64,000 nucleotides of DNA from Lutispora saccharofermentans (GTDB lineage Bacteria > Bacillota > Clostridia > Lutisporales > Lutisporaceae), in NCBI RefSeq assembly GCF_024363565.1, contig NZ_JAJEKE010000014.1, forward strand, positions 1 through 64,000. Reading direction: 5' to 3'. Under the pieces are notes generated by a model, which was given only the letters and a program-made list of their open reading frames with translations, did no database searches and was not told the origin of the DNA. Both the position numbers and the translations under genes were made by a program. Shown here piece after piece: positions 42,086-51,142 of this stretch. The stretch's first letter is position 1, and each line of letters opens with the position of its first letter.

Positions 42086-42397
42086 ATGTGGGTGGTTCAT
42101 ATCGTCGTTGCGTCAATGTTTTTATTACTTGGCACAGTATTCATGAGAGGAAAAGGTGCTTTTTTGATTGCAGGCTATAATACATCGAGCAAAGAGGAAA
42201 AGGCAAAATATGATGAAAAAGCCCTTTGCAGGTTCATGGGCAAAATAATGTTTTCATTTGTTGCCTGTTTTTTAATTATGGCAACCAGTGACCTATTTAA
42301 CAGTATGGCTCCTCTGTGGACAGGATTAGTACTGTTTTTTTGTGTTGCTGTTTTTGCGGTTATATATGCAAACACAGGTAACAGATTCAGAAAATGA
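42086..42397 (+). CDS. DUF3784-family membrane protein
   Basis: A 103-residue protein: N-terminal helix, then the DUF3784 signature GKGAFLIAGYNTSSKEEKAK and YDEKALCRFMGK, then two further helices. ATG 42086 has GGAGG eight bases upstream; the ATG five codons earlier overlaps that site. Function of the family is unknown. It is often found in clostridial accessory regions. Confidence 0.82.
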   Translation: MWVVHIVVASMFLLLGTVFMRGKGAFLIAGYNTSSKEEKAKYDEKALCRFMGKIMFSFVACFLIMATSDLFNSMAPLWTGLVLFFCVAVFAVIYANTGNRFRK

Positions 42398-42414
42398 GCA
42401 TAATCTTCATATGC

Positions 42415-42510
42415 TTATAGAGATGTAATTGACGCCAAGGAGATTACGGTCGGCTCCTTTATGCGAACAAAAAGCGGCTTCGGATATATAGAAAACCTCC
42501 TATTCCAAAG
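42415..42510. repeat. 96-bp duplicated segment, copy E1
   Basis: Nearly identical to 47432-47527 and, like it, directly downstream of a single gene. In this copy a stem GCGGCTTCGGA/TTCCAAAGCCGC (42474-42514) with TTTTTTTATTTT after it forms a credible terminator for the DUF3784 gene. The segment also reads as AKEITVGSFMRTKSGFGYIE in one frame, so it could be the end of a lost gene. Confidence 0.7.
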
Positions 42511-42588
42511 CCGCAATAACGGTTTTTTTATTTTCCGTAGGACGGTTGTTGCTTATCCATCATGCCAATATAGTCTTGTAAGTCCATA

Positions 42589-43065
42589 TTAAAAATTAAA
42601 CTCTTTTTCCCATGAAAAGTAGGCGGATTCTTCTGTGCTTTTCGGCCAATGACTACACCATGCAGGAACGCCGGGTGTCTCCACTCTGTCGAAACTCGGA
42701 GTATAGGGCTTCATATCCAGCACAGGGGTGTTATCGTTAGCGTCAATAAACGCAATATGAATAATGCCTTTTTCATAATCTATGTGAATAATATCTACTG
42801 TGGTCAAAGCAATCGGATTAGGACGCACCGGCGACCTTGTAGCGAAAACTCCCATTACTTCGGGAGCACCTTTATATGGCTGCTTTGTTTGCAATGTGGA
42901 ACGGGATTGTTCATCATCAAAATCGCTAAACCACCAAAGAACATTGATATGGCTAAATCCATCTAACGCTTGCAGCGCTGGAATATAGCTTTTTTCTACC
43001 TCAATAAATGTCCCATTCTCGTTATTATAAACCTTTCCAATGGGATGTACTATAAATTTACTCAT
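42589..43065 (-). CDS. trmO: tRNA (N6-threonylcarbamoyladenosine37) methyltransferase
   Basis: A 158-residue TrmO/TsaA (YaeB-VirR) family protein that methylates t6A37 in tRNA with SAM. Typical blocks: FIVHPIGKVYNNENG, LDGFSHINVLWWF, and GVFATRSPVRPNPIALTTVD near residue 72, then LDMKPYTPSFD. ATG 43065 has GGAGGG six bases upstream; the longer frame has none. The usual C-terminal extension of E. coli TrmO is absent, as in short archaeal/clostridial members. Confidence 0.85.
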   Translation of the reverse strand: MSKFIVHPIGKVYNNENGTFIEVEKSYIPALQALDGFSHINVLWWFSDFDDEQSRSTLQTKQPYKGAPEVMGVFATRSPVRPNPIALTTVDIIHIDYEKGIIHIAFIDANDNTPVLDMKPYTPSFDRVETPGVPAWCSHWPKSTEESAYFSWEKEFNF

Positions 43066-43168
43066 GTTTTTCCCTCCTTTTTTGATTTCGAGTACAATAT
43101 AAGCCCTCACATCATGTGAGAGTCAAGGAGAAATAAAAAAATGATCTGCAAAATTGCAAGACATTGAA

Positions 43169-43984
43169 CTATATGATTCCTAACGGTATTTGAAGTTCTA
43201 TTAGATATTTTTCGGGGCTGTTTTCGTTCCACGGTCCGCGGTGTACGATTTGTCGATTTTGCCCGGACATTTTATATTGACTGTTCTTCTGTAGCCATTC
43301 CGCAAAAGCTATATATGCTCCCGCTATATTTGAAAAAGCTCCGTATACCATTGTGCAAGCCATCATTGGTATTGGCTCAGTATTGCGGAATATAAAATCG
43401 CCTATACTCTTTCCGCGTTTTTTTACAGGAGCACATAACTCAACATCAACATCAGCTTCCTTATATCCGGTGTCGTGGTATATGGAAAATGTGCTGCTTG
43501 ATATTTGTATTTGATGTTCCGCTGCAAAATTGGATAGCTCTTGCCATAATTCGCCCTCTGCGTAGTAGTCGGGTATTGTTCTACGCAAGGAAAGAACTTG
43601 ACAGCTCGGAATAGATTTGATTGAAATATTGTAGTGCATCTCACTTTTTTTGTTTAAGATTTCATTTTTGGCAAGCTCTATTTTCTTCAATTTTTTCTGT
43701 TCAGCTTGAATTGCTTTCTCTACTTCTAAATATTTCAAGTCAAGCTGTTCCACAAGAGAGTTATCATCCTTTATATTAAGGGCTGCCGCAATTTCTGAAA
43801 CATTAAATCCACTATCACGAAGATAAATTATTTTGTTTAGGATAGGGATTTGCTCGACGGAATACATACGATACCCTGTCCACGGGTCAATCTCTGCTGG
43901 CTTCAAAAGTCCTACCTCATCATAGTATCGGAGCATTCGGATTGTTATCTGTGTCAGTTTTGAAAATTCTCCTATCCGAAACAT
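43169..43984 (-). CDS. MerR-family regulator with GyrI-like effector domain (1)
   Basis: A 271-residue multidrug-sensor type regulator (BmrR/Mta-like): MerR HTH at 1-70 (IGEFSKLTQITIRMLRYYDE then VGLLKPAEID), a coiled-coil dimer helix (75-120), and a GyrI-like ligand domain to the end. ATG 43984 with GGGGG upstream; the 30-codon longer frame is unlikely. No drug-efflux gene adjoins it. It is a paralogue of the regulator gene 105 bp upstream on the same strand. Confidence 0.88.
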   Translation of the reverse strand: MFRIGEFSKLTQITIRMLRYYDEVGLLKPAEIDPWTGYRMYSVEQIPILNKIIYLRDSGFNVSEIAAALNIKDDNSLVEQLDLKYLEVEKAIQAEQKKLKKIELAKNEILNKKSEMHYNISIKSIPSCQVLSLRRTIPDYYAEGELWQELSNFAAEHQIQISSSTFSIYHDTGYKEADVDVELCAPVKKRGKSIGDFIFRNTEPIPMMACTMVYGAFSNIAGAYIAFAEWLQKNSQYKMSGQNRQIVHRGPWNENSPEKYLIELQIPLGII

Positions 43985-44089
43985 TAGCTTACCCCCTTTT
44001 GAATTTTCACTTCCATTATAATCAAGCCTGCTAAATAGTGCAGGTTTACCAAGGATACGCGGCCTGGATTGCACACATGCAAAATTATT

Positions 44090-44917
44090 TTAGCCGTTCT
44101 CTTTTGTTCTAATGGGAAAACACACCTCTGTAATCGGGGACTGATTGTCAGCATTTGCGTCAGGTGCTATATGGTAAATGTTAAACATGGGACCATCAAG
44201 TTCGTATCCATTATGGGAAACCCAATGGGCAATAACACTATTTAACTCACTATAAAATGATAGCTCTCCTTGAAGCGTTACCGTTGCAGCCAACACAGCA
44301 GGACGCATAAAACAGCGGACTGCTTCGCTTCCTTTGACTACTGTACTGATTTCTTTTTGCACCTCAACGTCAATTTCCTTGTCACGATACTCTTTGTCGT
44401 GATAAATCGCAATATTCAAAGATGTGCTGGGGAAAGAAAGCTTGTTTGTTGCCACAAAATCAAACAGGTTTTTCCATAATAAGGATTCCTGAGAATATGC
44501 GTCTATTTTAGATCGCAAGCTTATTACTGGCTGAGCCTTAAACTTTTTGACCGTTATGTTACAGTGATAATGGTAGCTTTCCTTTTCAAAATATTCTAAG
44601 GCAGATTGCAACAAACCTGTTTGTGATTTTATCTTAAGCATTTCATTCTCTTTTTTGTGAATCTCGTCCACTAAAAAAGCTTTTATTTTATCAGCATTAT
44701 CATATTCACAAAGTAGTTGTTTAATTTGGCTTAGACTCATTCCCATTGCGCGAAGGGATTCGATTCTGTTGGCTTGAACCAACTGAGCTTCCGTGTAATA
44801 ACGGTAATTTGTGGCGCTGTCCACAAATGCAGGAACTAACAAACCAAAGTTGGCATAATATCGCAGTGTCCTTATCCCTATTTTGGACAAAACAGAAAAA
44901 GCCCCAATTTGTAACAT
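44090..44917 (-). CDS. MerR-family regulator with GyrI-like effector domain (2)
   Basis: A 275-residue regulator of the same build as the neighbouring one: HTH at 1-70 (IGAFSVLSKIGIRTLRYYAN), coiled coil to about 120, then a GyrI-like domain (CNITVKKFKAQPVISLRSKI). The two differ enough to sense different ligands. Divergent from the zinc-ribbon/C45 gene pair, which is its most likely target. Confidence 0.87.
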   Translation of the reverse strand: MLQIGAFSVLSKIGIRTLRYYANFGLLVPAFVDSATNYRYYTEAQLVQANRIESLRAMGMSLSQIKQLLCEYDNADKIKAFLVDEIHKKENEMLKIKSQTGLLQSALEYFEKESYHYHCNITVKKFKAQPVISLRSKIDAYSQESLLWKNLFDFVATNKLSFPSTSLNIAIYHDKEYRDKEIDVEVQKEISTVVKGSEAVRCFMRPAVLAATVTLQGELSFYSELNSVIAHWVSHNGYELDGPMFNIYHIAPDANADNQSPITEVCFPIRTKENG

Positions 44918-45095
44918 TTCTATCGTCTCCGTTGCTTCAAAGGTTTTTATATAATTTTAGCATAGTATATCCCCTTATGGTAGAGTCAAGAGGAAATAGC
45001 TCTTGACTCTACAACAGTTGTATACATTAGCATATGGGTAAGGGAGAGATCGTTTGGAAGAAGCTGTTTTGATTCATATTTTGGAGGGAAACACA

Positions 45096-45563
45096 ATGAA
45101 AACAATTTGTCCGGAGTGTTATAGCGATAATAGTAGAGTAACGCCGCTGTTAGAGCCGCGCCATTGCCTGGAAAACCATCTGCAATATATTTGTGGAACG
45201 TGTGGTAGATGTATTTGCATTGATAAAGATGAAAAACGGGGATTGCAGCGCTGGAACTTCCCGTTTAAGTCCTTAGAAGTTGCTAAACTATACCTTCGCA
45301 CGGCAGATGCCACGGCAAAAACTTCCTGCGGAATATATGAAATCCTAAGTGCTAATGGGCGTAGGTCCTATAAGATTTTTAAGTGTATGGATGAACTCAA
45401 AGATTATTTGAAAAAGAACTCGGACAAAAGCTGTGTGCAGATGGAACCACTATTCACTCAAGATTCTTACAAGGAATTTTCAAGCGCTCAGATCCGAAAG
45501 CTTTCCGCCAACGAAGTTGAGCAGTATCTAAAAGAACAAAAAAATTGCAAAAGGAGGAAGTGA
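45096..45563 (+). CDS. Zinc-ribbon protein, unknown function
   Basis: A 155-residue protein with an N-terminal zinc ribbon (CPEC at residues 5-8, and CGTCGRC near 38-44), then a region SCGIYEILSANGRRSYKIFK and a charged helical C-terminus. ATG 45096 has GGAGGG upstream. It ends one base before the C45 hydrolase gene start, so the two are cotranscribed. I know no characterised homologue. Confidence 0.65.
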   Translation: MKTICPECYSDNSRVTPLLEPRHCLENHLQYICGTCGRCICIDKDEKRGLQRWNFPFKSLEVAKLYLRTADATAKTSCGIYEILSANGRRSYKIFKCMDELKDYLKKNSDKSCVQMEPLFTQDSYKEFSSAQIRKLSANEVEQYLKEQKNCKRRK

Positions 45564-45564
45564 A

Positions 45565-46683
45565 GTGGATGAACATCGCGTTGCAAATTACATCGAACTC
45601 TGCGGCAGTAATTATGAGATAGGCTTTCAAATGGGCATGACTGTAAGAAATATTGATATGCTAAAATCAAGGCTTTTGTCTGTAAATCGCTGTCTTAGCG
45701 AAAGCGACATTCATAAAGCAACAAGCACTTTTGATTGCTTTTGCCCTGGCTTGAATGAAGAACTACAAGGCTTTGCTGACGCAAATGAGATAGACATATC
45801 ACAAGTGATTTATTATGCAGTGACTTATCTTGTCGCAGGGTGTAGCCAAATTGTATTTATACCTCGTATAACCGATGGGCACTGTACTCTATTGGCCCGA
45901 AACTATGACTATTTCCCCGATATGGACGATTGGGTACTAAGCAAGACACGGGTATCTGGGAAATACGCACACTTAGGAACAAATATTATGCAGTTTGGGC
46001 GTGGCGAAGGAGTAAATGAGTACGGGTTTGCAGTATCACAGAGCGCGTGTGGGCGTCCTGTAAATAATTTTGCAAATTGTAAGCGTCCAGTCGTTGACGG
46101 ATTGCAGTTCTGGGCCATTGTCCGCACCCTTTTAGAAAATACGAAAAGTGTTGACGATGCACTTCATTGGATAAAAAATATGCCTATTACCTGCAATATA
46201 AATCTCATGCTGGCCGACAAAGAAGGCCATGTTGCTTTGGTTGAAATATTTGATAATCACCGTGCCATTTGCCAAATTGATAATAATAGTCGGCAAGGCT
46301 ATATTGCAGCTACCAACCACATACATTTGCCCGAATTGCGCCAGCTGGAACCGTGGGCCATGCAAAATTCGGTATGCAGATTAGAAACGATTAAAAAATC
46401 ACTTCAACACAAAACAGAAGTCTCTGCTGATTTCATAAAAGCCCTTTTATTGCGCGAATATCCAAATGGTCTAAAGGTTAGCCATTATCAATGCTCATTT
46501 GGCACGATAAAAAGCATGATATTTAATTTGGAGGAATGTTCGGTTGAAATTTGTTGGGGTGGTGTATCGGATAACCATTGGAAACGATATTCCTTAAACA
46601 CATCCACACCCAACGAGCAGTTTAAGCAGGTGATTATAGACAAGCCACCCTCTGATGCTTTTTTTGAACTGATCGCACTATAA
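45565..46683 (+). CDS. C45-family autoprocessing amidohydrolase/acyltransferase-like protein
   Basis: A 372-residue Ntn-hydrolase of the acyl-CoA:6-aminopenicillanic-acid acyltransferase type (peptidase family C45). The expected autocleavage site is before Cys93 (VAGC-SQIVF), followed by the conserved LLARNYDYFPD block and GFAVSQSACGRP. Bacterial members hydrolyse or transfer acyl groups on amides such as choloylglycine or acyl-homoserine lactone-like compounds. The substrate here is unknown. GTG start with AGGAGG seven bases upstream, directly after the zinc-ribbon gene. Confidence 0.85.
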   Translation: MDEHRVANYIELCGSNYEIGFQMGMTVRNIDMLKSRLLSVNRCLSESDIHKATSTFDCFCPGLNEELQGFADANEIDISQVIYYAVTYLVAGCSQIVFIPRITDGHCTLLARNYDYFPDMDDWVLSKTRVSGKYAHLGTNIMQFGRGEGVNEYGFAVSQSACGRPVNNFANCKRPVVDGLQFWAIVRTLLENTKSVDDALHWIKNMPITCNINLMLADKEGHVALVEIFDNHRAICQIDNNSRQGYIAATNHIHLPELRQLEPWAMQNSVCRLETIKKSLQHKTEVSADFIKALLLREYPNGLKVSHYQCSFGTIKSMIFNLEECSVEICWGGVSDNHWKRYSLNTSTPNEQFKQVIIDKPPSDAFFELIAL

Positions 46684-46723
46684 TATGGTATAATTTAGTG
46701 AAGTGCCCCAGGACTGACGCGCC
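46681..46723. repeat. Left edge of a deleted duplicate unit
   Basis: TAATATGGTATAATTTAGTG and the next 23 bases match 49033-49075, the region upstream of the AAC(3)-like gene, with three differences. It carries a TATAAT-like promoter. It is joined within seven bases to a copy of the 3' end of the gene at 49970-51142. Confidence 0.75.
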
Positions 46724-46729
46724 CTAGAG

Positions 46730-46860
46730 AAGTTGAGTGGGGGGGCTTTACAAAAGTAAGAAATATTTATGAGATATTAGAGGAGTATGAGGATAACAGG
46801 AAACAACATCACTCTATCAATGCTTATATACCTAAACTTATAGAAGAATTGTTTAAATAA
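46730..46860 (+). pseudogene. 3' end remnant of a duplicated lipoprotein gene
   Basis: The last 43 codons of the HExxH lipoprotein gene ending at 51142 are repeated here almost unchanged (VEWGGFTKVRNIYEILEEYE in frame, stop at 46860), and similarity continues into the 3' flank to about 46920. The 5' part is missing. With the upstream piece it forms a ghost of the whole 49033-51200 unit lacking about 1.9 kb. Confidence 0.85.
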
Positions 46861-46951
46861 AAAGTGCCAATGGGGACGGAGCAATCCTCTTATACTCTGC
46901 CACAGCGGTAGAATAATACATAGTAAAGCAAAATTATTAGAGGTGTTTGCA

Positions 46952-47422
46952 ATGAAATTAAAATTAGTAGAGCTTACAGAACCATATGCAAAAGAAATTT
47001 GTGATTGGAAATATGATGATGAATATTCTATATATAATTACCATGAATGGAATAAAGCATCTAATGAGAAATGGTCTATTACAATAGAAGATAAAAGAAA
47101 AAAGGAATTTTCTGCTGTAGTCAATGATTATAATAACTTATGTGGCTATATAAGATTACAGGATAAAAAAGAGTATGTTTTAATTGGAATTGGACTAAAA
47201 CCATCTCTATGTGGACAAGGATTAGGAAGTACATTAATGGAACTATTGAAACAGAAGTGTAGAGAGTTATATCCAAATAAAAAAATTACTTTGGAGGTAC
47301 GCTGTTTCAATGAAAGAGCAATTAAATGCTATAAAAGAGCAGGATTTAAAATAAAGGAAACATATAAAAAGGATACACCTATTGGTTATGGGAAATTTAT
47401 TAGAATGGAATTTAGTTCTTAA
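46952..47422 (+). CDS. GNAT-family N-acetyltransferase
   Basis: A 156-residue acetyl-CoA-dependent transferase. The acetyl-CoA-binding motif GLKPSLCGQGLGSTLMELL is near residues 83-101, and the C-terminal strands VRCFNERAIKCYKRAGFK are typical of the RimI/Gcn5 group. ATG 46952 with AGAGGTG upstream. Substrate unknown; a single accessory gene whose upstream region is the flank of the deleted duplicate. Confidence 0.87.
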   Translation: MKLKLVELTEPYAKEICDWKYDDEYSIYNYHEWNKASNEKWSITIEDKRKKEFSAVVNDYNNLCGYIRLQDKKEYVLIGIGLKPSLCGQGLGSTLMELLKQKCRELYPNKKITLEVRCFNERAIKCYKRAGFKIKETYKKDTPIGYGKFIRMEFSS

Positions 47423-47431
47423 TTCGCAATT

Positions 47432-47527
47432 TTATAGAGATGCAATTGACGCGAAGGAGATTACGGGCAGCTCTTTTATGCGAACAAAAAGCGGCTTCGG
47501 ATATATAGAAAACCTCCTATTCCAAAG
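47432..47527. repeat. 96-bp duplicated segment, copy E2
   Basis: Copy of 42415-42510 at the same relative position (10 bp after the stop of a single gene). Here the right arm of the hairpin has diverged (CCAAAGCTAC), so the terminator fold is lost. Confidence 0.7.
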
Positions 47528-47562
47528 CTACAACAGTAGTATTTTATTTGTAAAAGGCAATT

Positions 47563-48786
47563 TCATTTTGTATAGGGCTTATCAAAGTATTCTATGTATT
47601 TAATTTTATTTGTAAGTTCATGATGTGGAAACAGATATGAAAATGCATCAACAAAGTAGTCATCCGTCATACTGGCAATATAATCAGCGACAATATCATT
47701 TGGATCGTGAATATCAGTTTGAATATAGCGCTTTTTAGGATGCCTATAAAAGTTTCCGACAATACTTCCATGCAAATAATGCTGGTATATTAACGAATCA
47801 TGGTCATCTGCAATTAATTCTTTCAAGAAGCGCTTATACATCAATTCCATCATAGGTTTAATCGTTTCAAAATAAGGTTTGGTAACATCGTCACATTGAT
47901 AAATTAGATGACCGTTTTCATGAAGCATATCAGTAATTGACTGGTAAATGTCAGGGCTCATTGCGAGGTAAGGCTTTTCAAGACTATTTGAAATAATGTC
48001 TGTCACAATAGCGGAAATAATCTCCGGGTTACTTTTGCCTAAAGCATTTTCCTTGTAAGAAACCATTAGTTTAGCCTTGGCCGCATCTTGACGATCTTTT
48101 CCAATATATGCAATCATATCACTAATCCGTACTACACACCCTTCCAGTGTACTGGGATGCAGTTTTTTAATGTGATTTTCTGTCGTATAACACTGTTCTA
48201 CCTCCTGATTGTACTGCGCAAAAGTAGAAATGGATGCAGGCTCATATTTTTGAAAAGCCTTTTCTCCACAGTGGCATAGGATACCATCCAGTGTTTGTAA
48301 CGTAAGGTTACATCCTGAGATTTTTTGCAAGACTCTGGTGCTATGGACATTATGATTAAAATACCGGTTGGTATGGGAAAAATAAAGACCGTTTAAAAAC
48401 TCCTCCCCCTTATGTCCAAAGGGAGTATGGCCGACATCATGCCCTATAGCAATGGCTTCAATCAAATCTAAGTTCAAACGCAATGCCCTACCGATTATTC
48501 GACTAATACGCGATACTAATTGTACGTGTGTAGAACGTCTGGTTATGTCATCGTTCCGGTAGAACGAAAACACCTGAGTTTTGTCATTCCCTCGATTGTA
48601 TAATGCGCTATGTAAAATCTTATCAATATCTATAGCAAACTGTGTTCGAATCACATCACCGTCATACTTGCTTGGAAATTCACGGATGGCATTAGCGTTT
48701 TTACAGGCATAGGGTGACATAATTTCCTCAGAATCACTAAAAACCGCTTGCAACAGTTCTGTTTTATCTTTAGTTAATGCTTGCAT
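47563..48786 (-). CDS. dgt: Deoxyguanosine triphosphate triphosphohydrolase-like HD protein
   Basis: A 407-residue dNTPase of the HD superfamily that releases triphosphate from dGTP or other dNTPs. Metal ligands fit the family: H in RRSTHVQ, HD in IGHDVGHTPFGHKG near residue 115, and a later D in RISDMIAYIGKD. ATG 48786 has GGGAGG six bases upstream. Such enzymes control dNTP pools and can limit phage. It stands alone, convergent with the GNAT gene and the E2 repeat. Confidence 0.88.
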   Translation of the reverse strand: MQALTKDKTELLQAVFSDSEEIMSPYACKNANAIREFPSKYDGDVIRTQFAIDIDKILHSALYNRGNDKTQVFSFYRNDDITRRSTHVQLVSRISRIIGRALRLNLDLIEAIAIGHDVGHTPFGHKGEEFLNGLYFSHTNRYFNHNVHSTRVLQKISGCNLTLQTLDGILCHCGEKAFQKYEPASISTFAQYNQEVEQCYTTENHIKKLHPSTLEGCVVRISDMIAYIGKDRQDAAKAKLMVSYKENALGKSNPEIISAIVTDIISNSLEKPYLAMSPDIYQSITDMLHENGHLIYQCDDVTKPYFETIKPMMELMYKRFLKELIADDHDSLIYQHYLHGSIVGNFYRHPKKRYIQTDIHDPNDIVADYIASMTDDYFVDAFSYLFPHHELTNKIKYIEYFDKPYTK

Positions 48787-49123
48787 AACCGTCCTCCCTA
48801 ACAACAAATAATTTGTTATGTGCTTAAATTTGTAATTATTATAACATTTAGAATAAATCCTGTCACTCCATTTTACTTTCGAGTGAAATTATAGGACTTG
48901 GGAAAACCCAGTAATATCAATGGCTTGCAGACAACGTACAGAACTATCTCTGATTTTCGAACGAAGTGCACACGATGCATTGACCTTTTGAACGAACACA
49001 AGATATATGTCAATATTATATCTTTTATTATATAATATGGTATAATTTAGTGAAGTGCTTCAGGATTGACGCGCCGTCCTGGCCCAATTTAATAGGGGAT
49101 TAAGCTATCTATCGGGGGTTCTT
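48787..49123. other. Gap holding the left edge of the duplicated unit
   Basis: Apart from 49033-49075 (the copy of 46681-46723, with a TATAATATGGTATAATTT promoter-like stretch), no gene is visible. Between about 48920 and 49015 one plus-strand frame stays open and reads TTYRTISDFRTKCTRCIDLL; it has no start and no family I recognise, so it may be a remnant. Confidence 0.4.
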
Positions 49124-49912
49124 ATGTATAGCAAAGACGATATTATAAATTCTATTATTAATATAGGTGTTAAGCGGACGGACACCTTATTGGTCCATTC
49201 TTCAATGAAATCTGTTGGTATAGTTGAGAATGGCGCGGATACGGTGCTTGATGCGTTCATGGAATACATGAAAGATGGTTTACTTATATTTCCTACTCAT
49301 ACATGGGCACAAATGAATGATGAATATAATATTTTTAACCCTGAAACTGAACCTTCTTGTGTAGGAATATTATCTAATATTTTTCGTAAAAGGCCTAATG
49401 TAATACGTTCTTTGCACCCGACCCATTCTGTTGCAGCATATGGATCATATGCTATTGAATATGCTTCCGGCGAAGAAAAATGGGATACACCTTGTCCCCG
49501 TGATGGTTGTTGGGGAAAACTTTATGATAGAAGAGCAAAAATATTATTTCTTGGTTGTAGTTTAAGATGCAATACACTTTTGCATGGCGTTGAGGAATGG
49601 AATAGTATTCCAATAAGGCTGGCAAGTACCTGTCAACAACTAAAAATTGTTACTCCAGAAGGACAAATAATTAATAGACCATTGCATAGACACTATAACC
49701 CATTGTGTGATGTATCAGAGCATTATGGCAAAATGTTAGAGCCTTTCATGTGTTTGGGCATTGCTAAAAAGGGCTATATTGGTGATGCCGGAAGTATTTT
49801 ATGTGATGCAGTCGGTATGGCAGATTTAACAACTCTGTTTTTAAAGCGTAATCCTGATCTCTTTATAGATAATAACCCTGTTCCTACTGAATGGTATATA
49901 AAGAAGTATTAG
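49124..49912 (+). CDS. Aminoglycoside 3-N-acetyltransferase (AAC(3)/YokD) family protein
   Basis: A 262-residue antibiotic_NAT-fold protein. Signature blocks: LLVHSSMKSVGIVENG at 22-37, FPTHTW, RSLHPTHSVAAYG at about 103-115 and HGVEEW. Some members give aminoglycoside resistance; chromosomal ones such as YokD acetylate other amines, so resistance cannot be assumed. It begins a two-gene unit with the lipoprotein gene 57 bp downstream, a unit that was once duplicated (see 46681-46920). Confidence 0.88.
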   Translation: MYSKDDIINSIINIGVKRTDTLLVHSSMKSVGIVENGADTVLDAFMEYMKDGLLIFPTHTWAQMNDEYNIFNPETEPSCVGILSNIFRKRPNVIRSLHPTHSVAAYGSYAIEYASGEEKWDTPCPRDGCWGKLYDRRAKILFLGCSLRCNTLLHGVEEWNSIPIRLASTCQQLKIVTPEGQIINRPLHRHYNPLCDVSEHYGKMLEPFMCLGIAKKGYIGDAGSILCDAVGMADLTTLFLKRNPDLFIDNNPVPTEWYIKKY

Positions 49913-49969
49913 GGTCTCATAAGGCATTCTTAACCAGCCGTAAATAAAATGAAAGGAATGAATATAAAT

Positions 49970-51142
49970 ATGAAAAAAAGATTTGCATTAATAAGTTTCG
50001 TATTCATATTTGTATTAATAGGTTGCAATATAAAGCAATCTGGGGCGATAAATATAAAGCAAACTAGAGAATTTCAGCATAAAGAAATTCTCCTAGAAAA
50101 GGTAAATCAATCTGATGATGAGTGTTACACTATATACACCAGTAAATTAATGGATACCTATTTAATAGCCTGTGCCCTTTATTTTGATTTTGATACTCCG
50201 AATATGATTGAAGATAATAATACACTATATCAGCAGGTTAAAGAACATTTTTCACTATATAAGAATCATTTATTTGTTAAAAGTTTAGAGAACTATGTAG
50301 ATACAGAATATAGAGATAGTAATCCTTGGGTTATAAGCAGCATTATTATGTATATGTGTTCAACAGAGCTGGAAAATAAAGAAGTAAACCAGTTGCAAAA
50401 TCCTGTTTTTCACAATTATGAAGCATTTAAAGAGTTTTTAAATGACTTAACGCAATTTTATAAAGATACAAATGCGGAAAAGTTTTTCGATACCAATAAG
50501 AAATATGAGTTAAAAATGTATAAGGAAATAGAAGAAAAAATTAAGAGTATACCTGTAGCTGCATTAATTCAGACAATGGAAAGTTATGTAGGCAATAAGG
50601 AGAGGTATTATGAAAATCAAAATGTGAAGTATATTTCGCTTATCACATTATATAGGCCGTCAGGAGCTTCCTTCTATCCGATAAGATTAAAAGATAGCAC
50701 ATACTTTGTATCATATCAATCTATTTTCCAGGAGCCAAGTAATATAGAAAGCTTTGATATAGATAGATGTGTAGAAACTGCAATACATGAATATTTACAT
50801 ATGTATATTAATCCACCTGTAGAGGAGCAAAAACAACTCATTGACCGGCTGGCTACAGGAAAAGACAAAATAATTTATGGCGGAAAGATGTATCAGCATA
50901 TGGATTGGCATCGTATTACAGATGAAAATATTGTACGAGCAGTAGAAGCCCGCATATATGGCGAGGTTTATAATAATACAAATAGAGCATATGAAGAAGT
51001 GCTTAAGAAAGAAGTTGAGTGGGGAGGCTTTACAAAAGTAAGAAATATTTATGAGATATTAGATGAGTATGAGGATAACAGGAAACAATACCTCTCTATC
51101 AATGCTTATATACCTAAACTTATAGAGGAATTGTTTAAATAA
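49970..51142 (+). CDS. Lipoprotein with HExxH metalloprotease motif (DUF4932-like)
   Basis: Surface lipoprotein of 390 residues (lipobox VLIGC, Cys19). A zinc-protease motif HEYLH begins at residue 273 (ETAIHEYLHMYINP), and a downstream glutamate in RAVEARIYGEVY could be the third ligand, giving a gluzincin-like site. The layout resembles DUF4932 proteins. The preceding gene is AAC(3)-like. I place the start at ATG 49970, though AAAGGA is 12 bases away. A partial copy of its 3' end is at 46730-46860. Confidence 0.72.
   Translation: MKKRFALISFVFIFVLIGCNIKQSGAINIKQTREFQHKEILLEKVNQSDDECYTIYTSKLMDTYLIACALYFDFDTPNMIEDNNTLYQQVKEHFSLYKNHLFVKSLENYVDTEYRDSNPWVISSIIMYMCSTELENKEVNQLQNPVFHNYEAFKEFLNDLTQFYKDTNAEKFFDTNKKYELKMYKEIEEKIKSIPVAALIQTMESYVGNKERYYENQNVKYISLITLYRPSGASFYPIRLKDSTYFVSYQSIFQEPSNIESFDIDRCVETAIHEYLHMYINPPVEEQKQLIDRLATGKDKIIYGGKMYQHMDWHRITDENIVRAVEARIYGEVYNNTNRAYEEVLKKEVEWGGFTKVRNIYEILDEYEDNRKQYLSINAYIPKLIEELFK

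Noticed and set aside
49124-49912. Calling the AAC(3)-like gene an antibiotic-resistance determinant
   Set aside because: Chromosomal members of this family often act on other amines; sequence alone does not show resistance.
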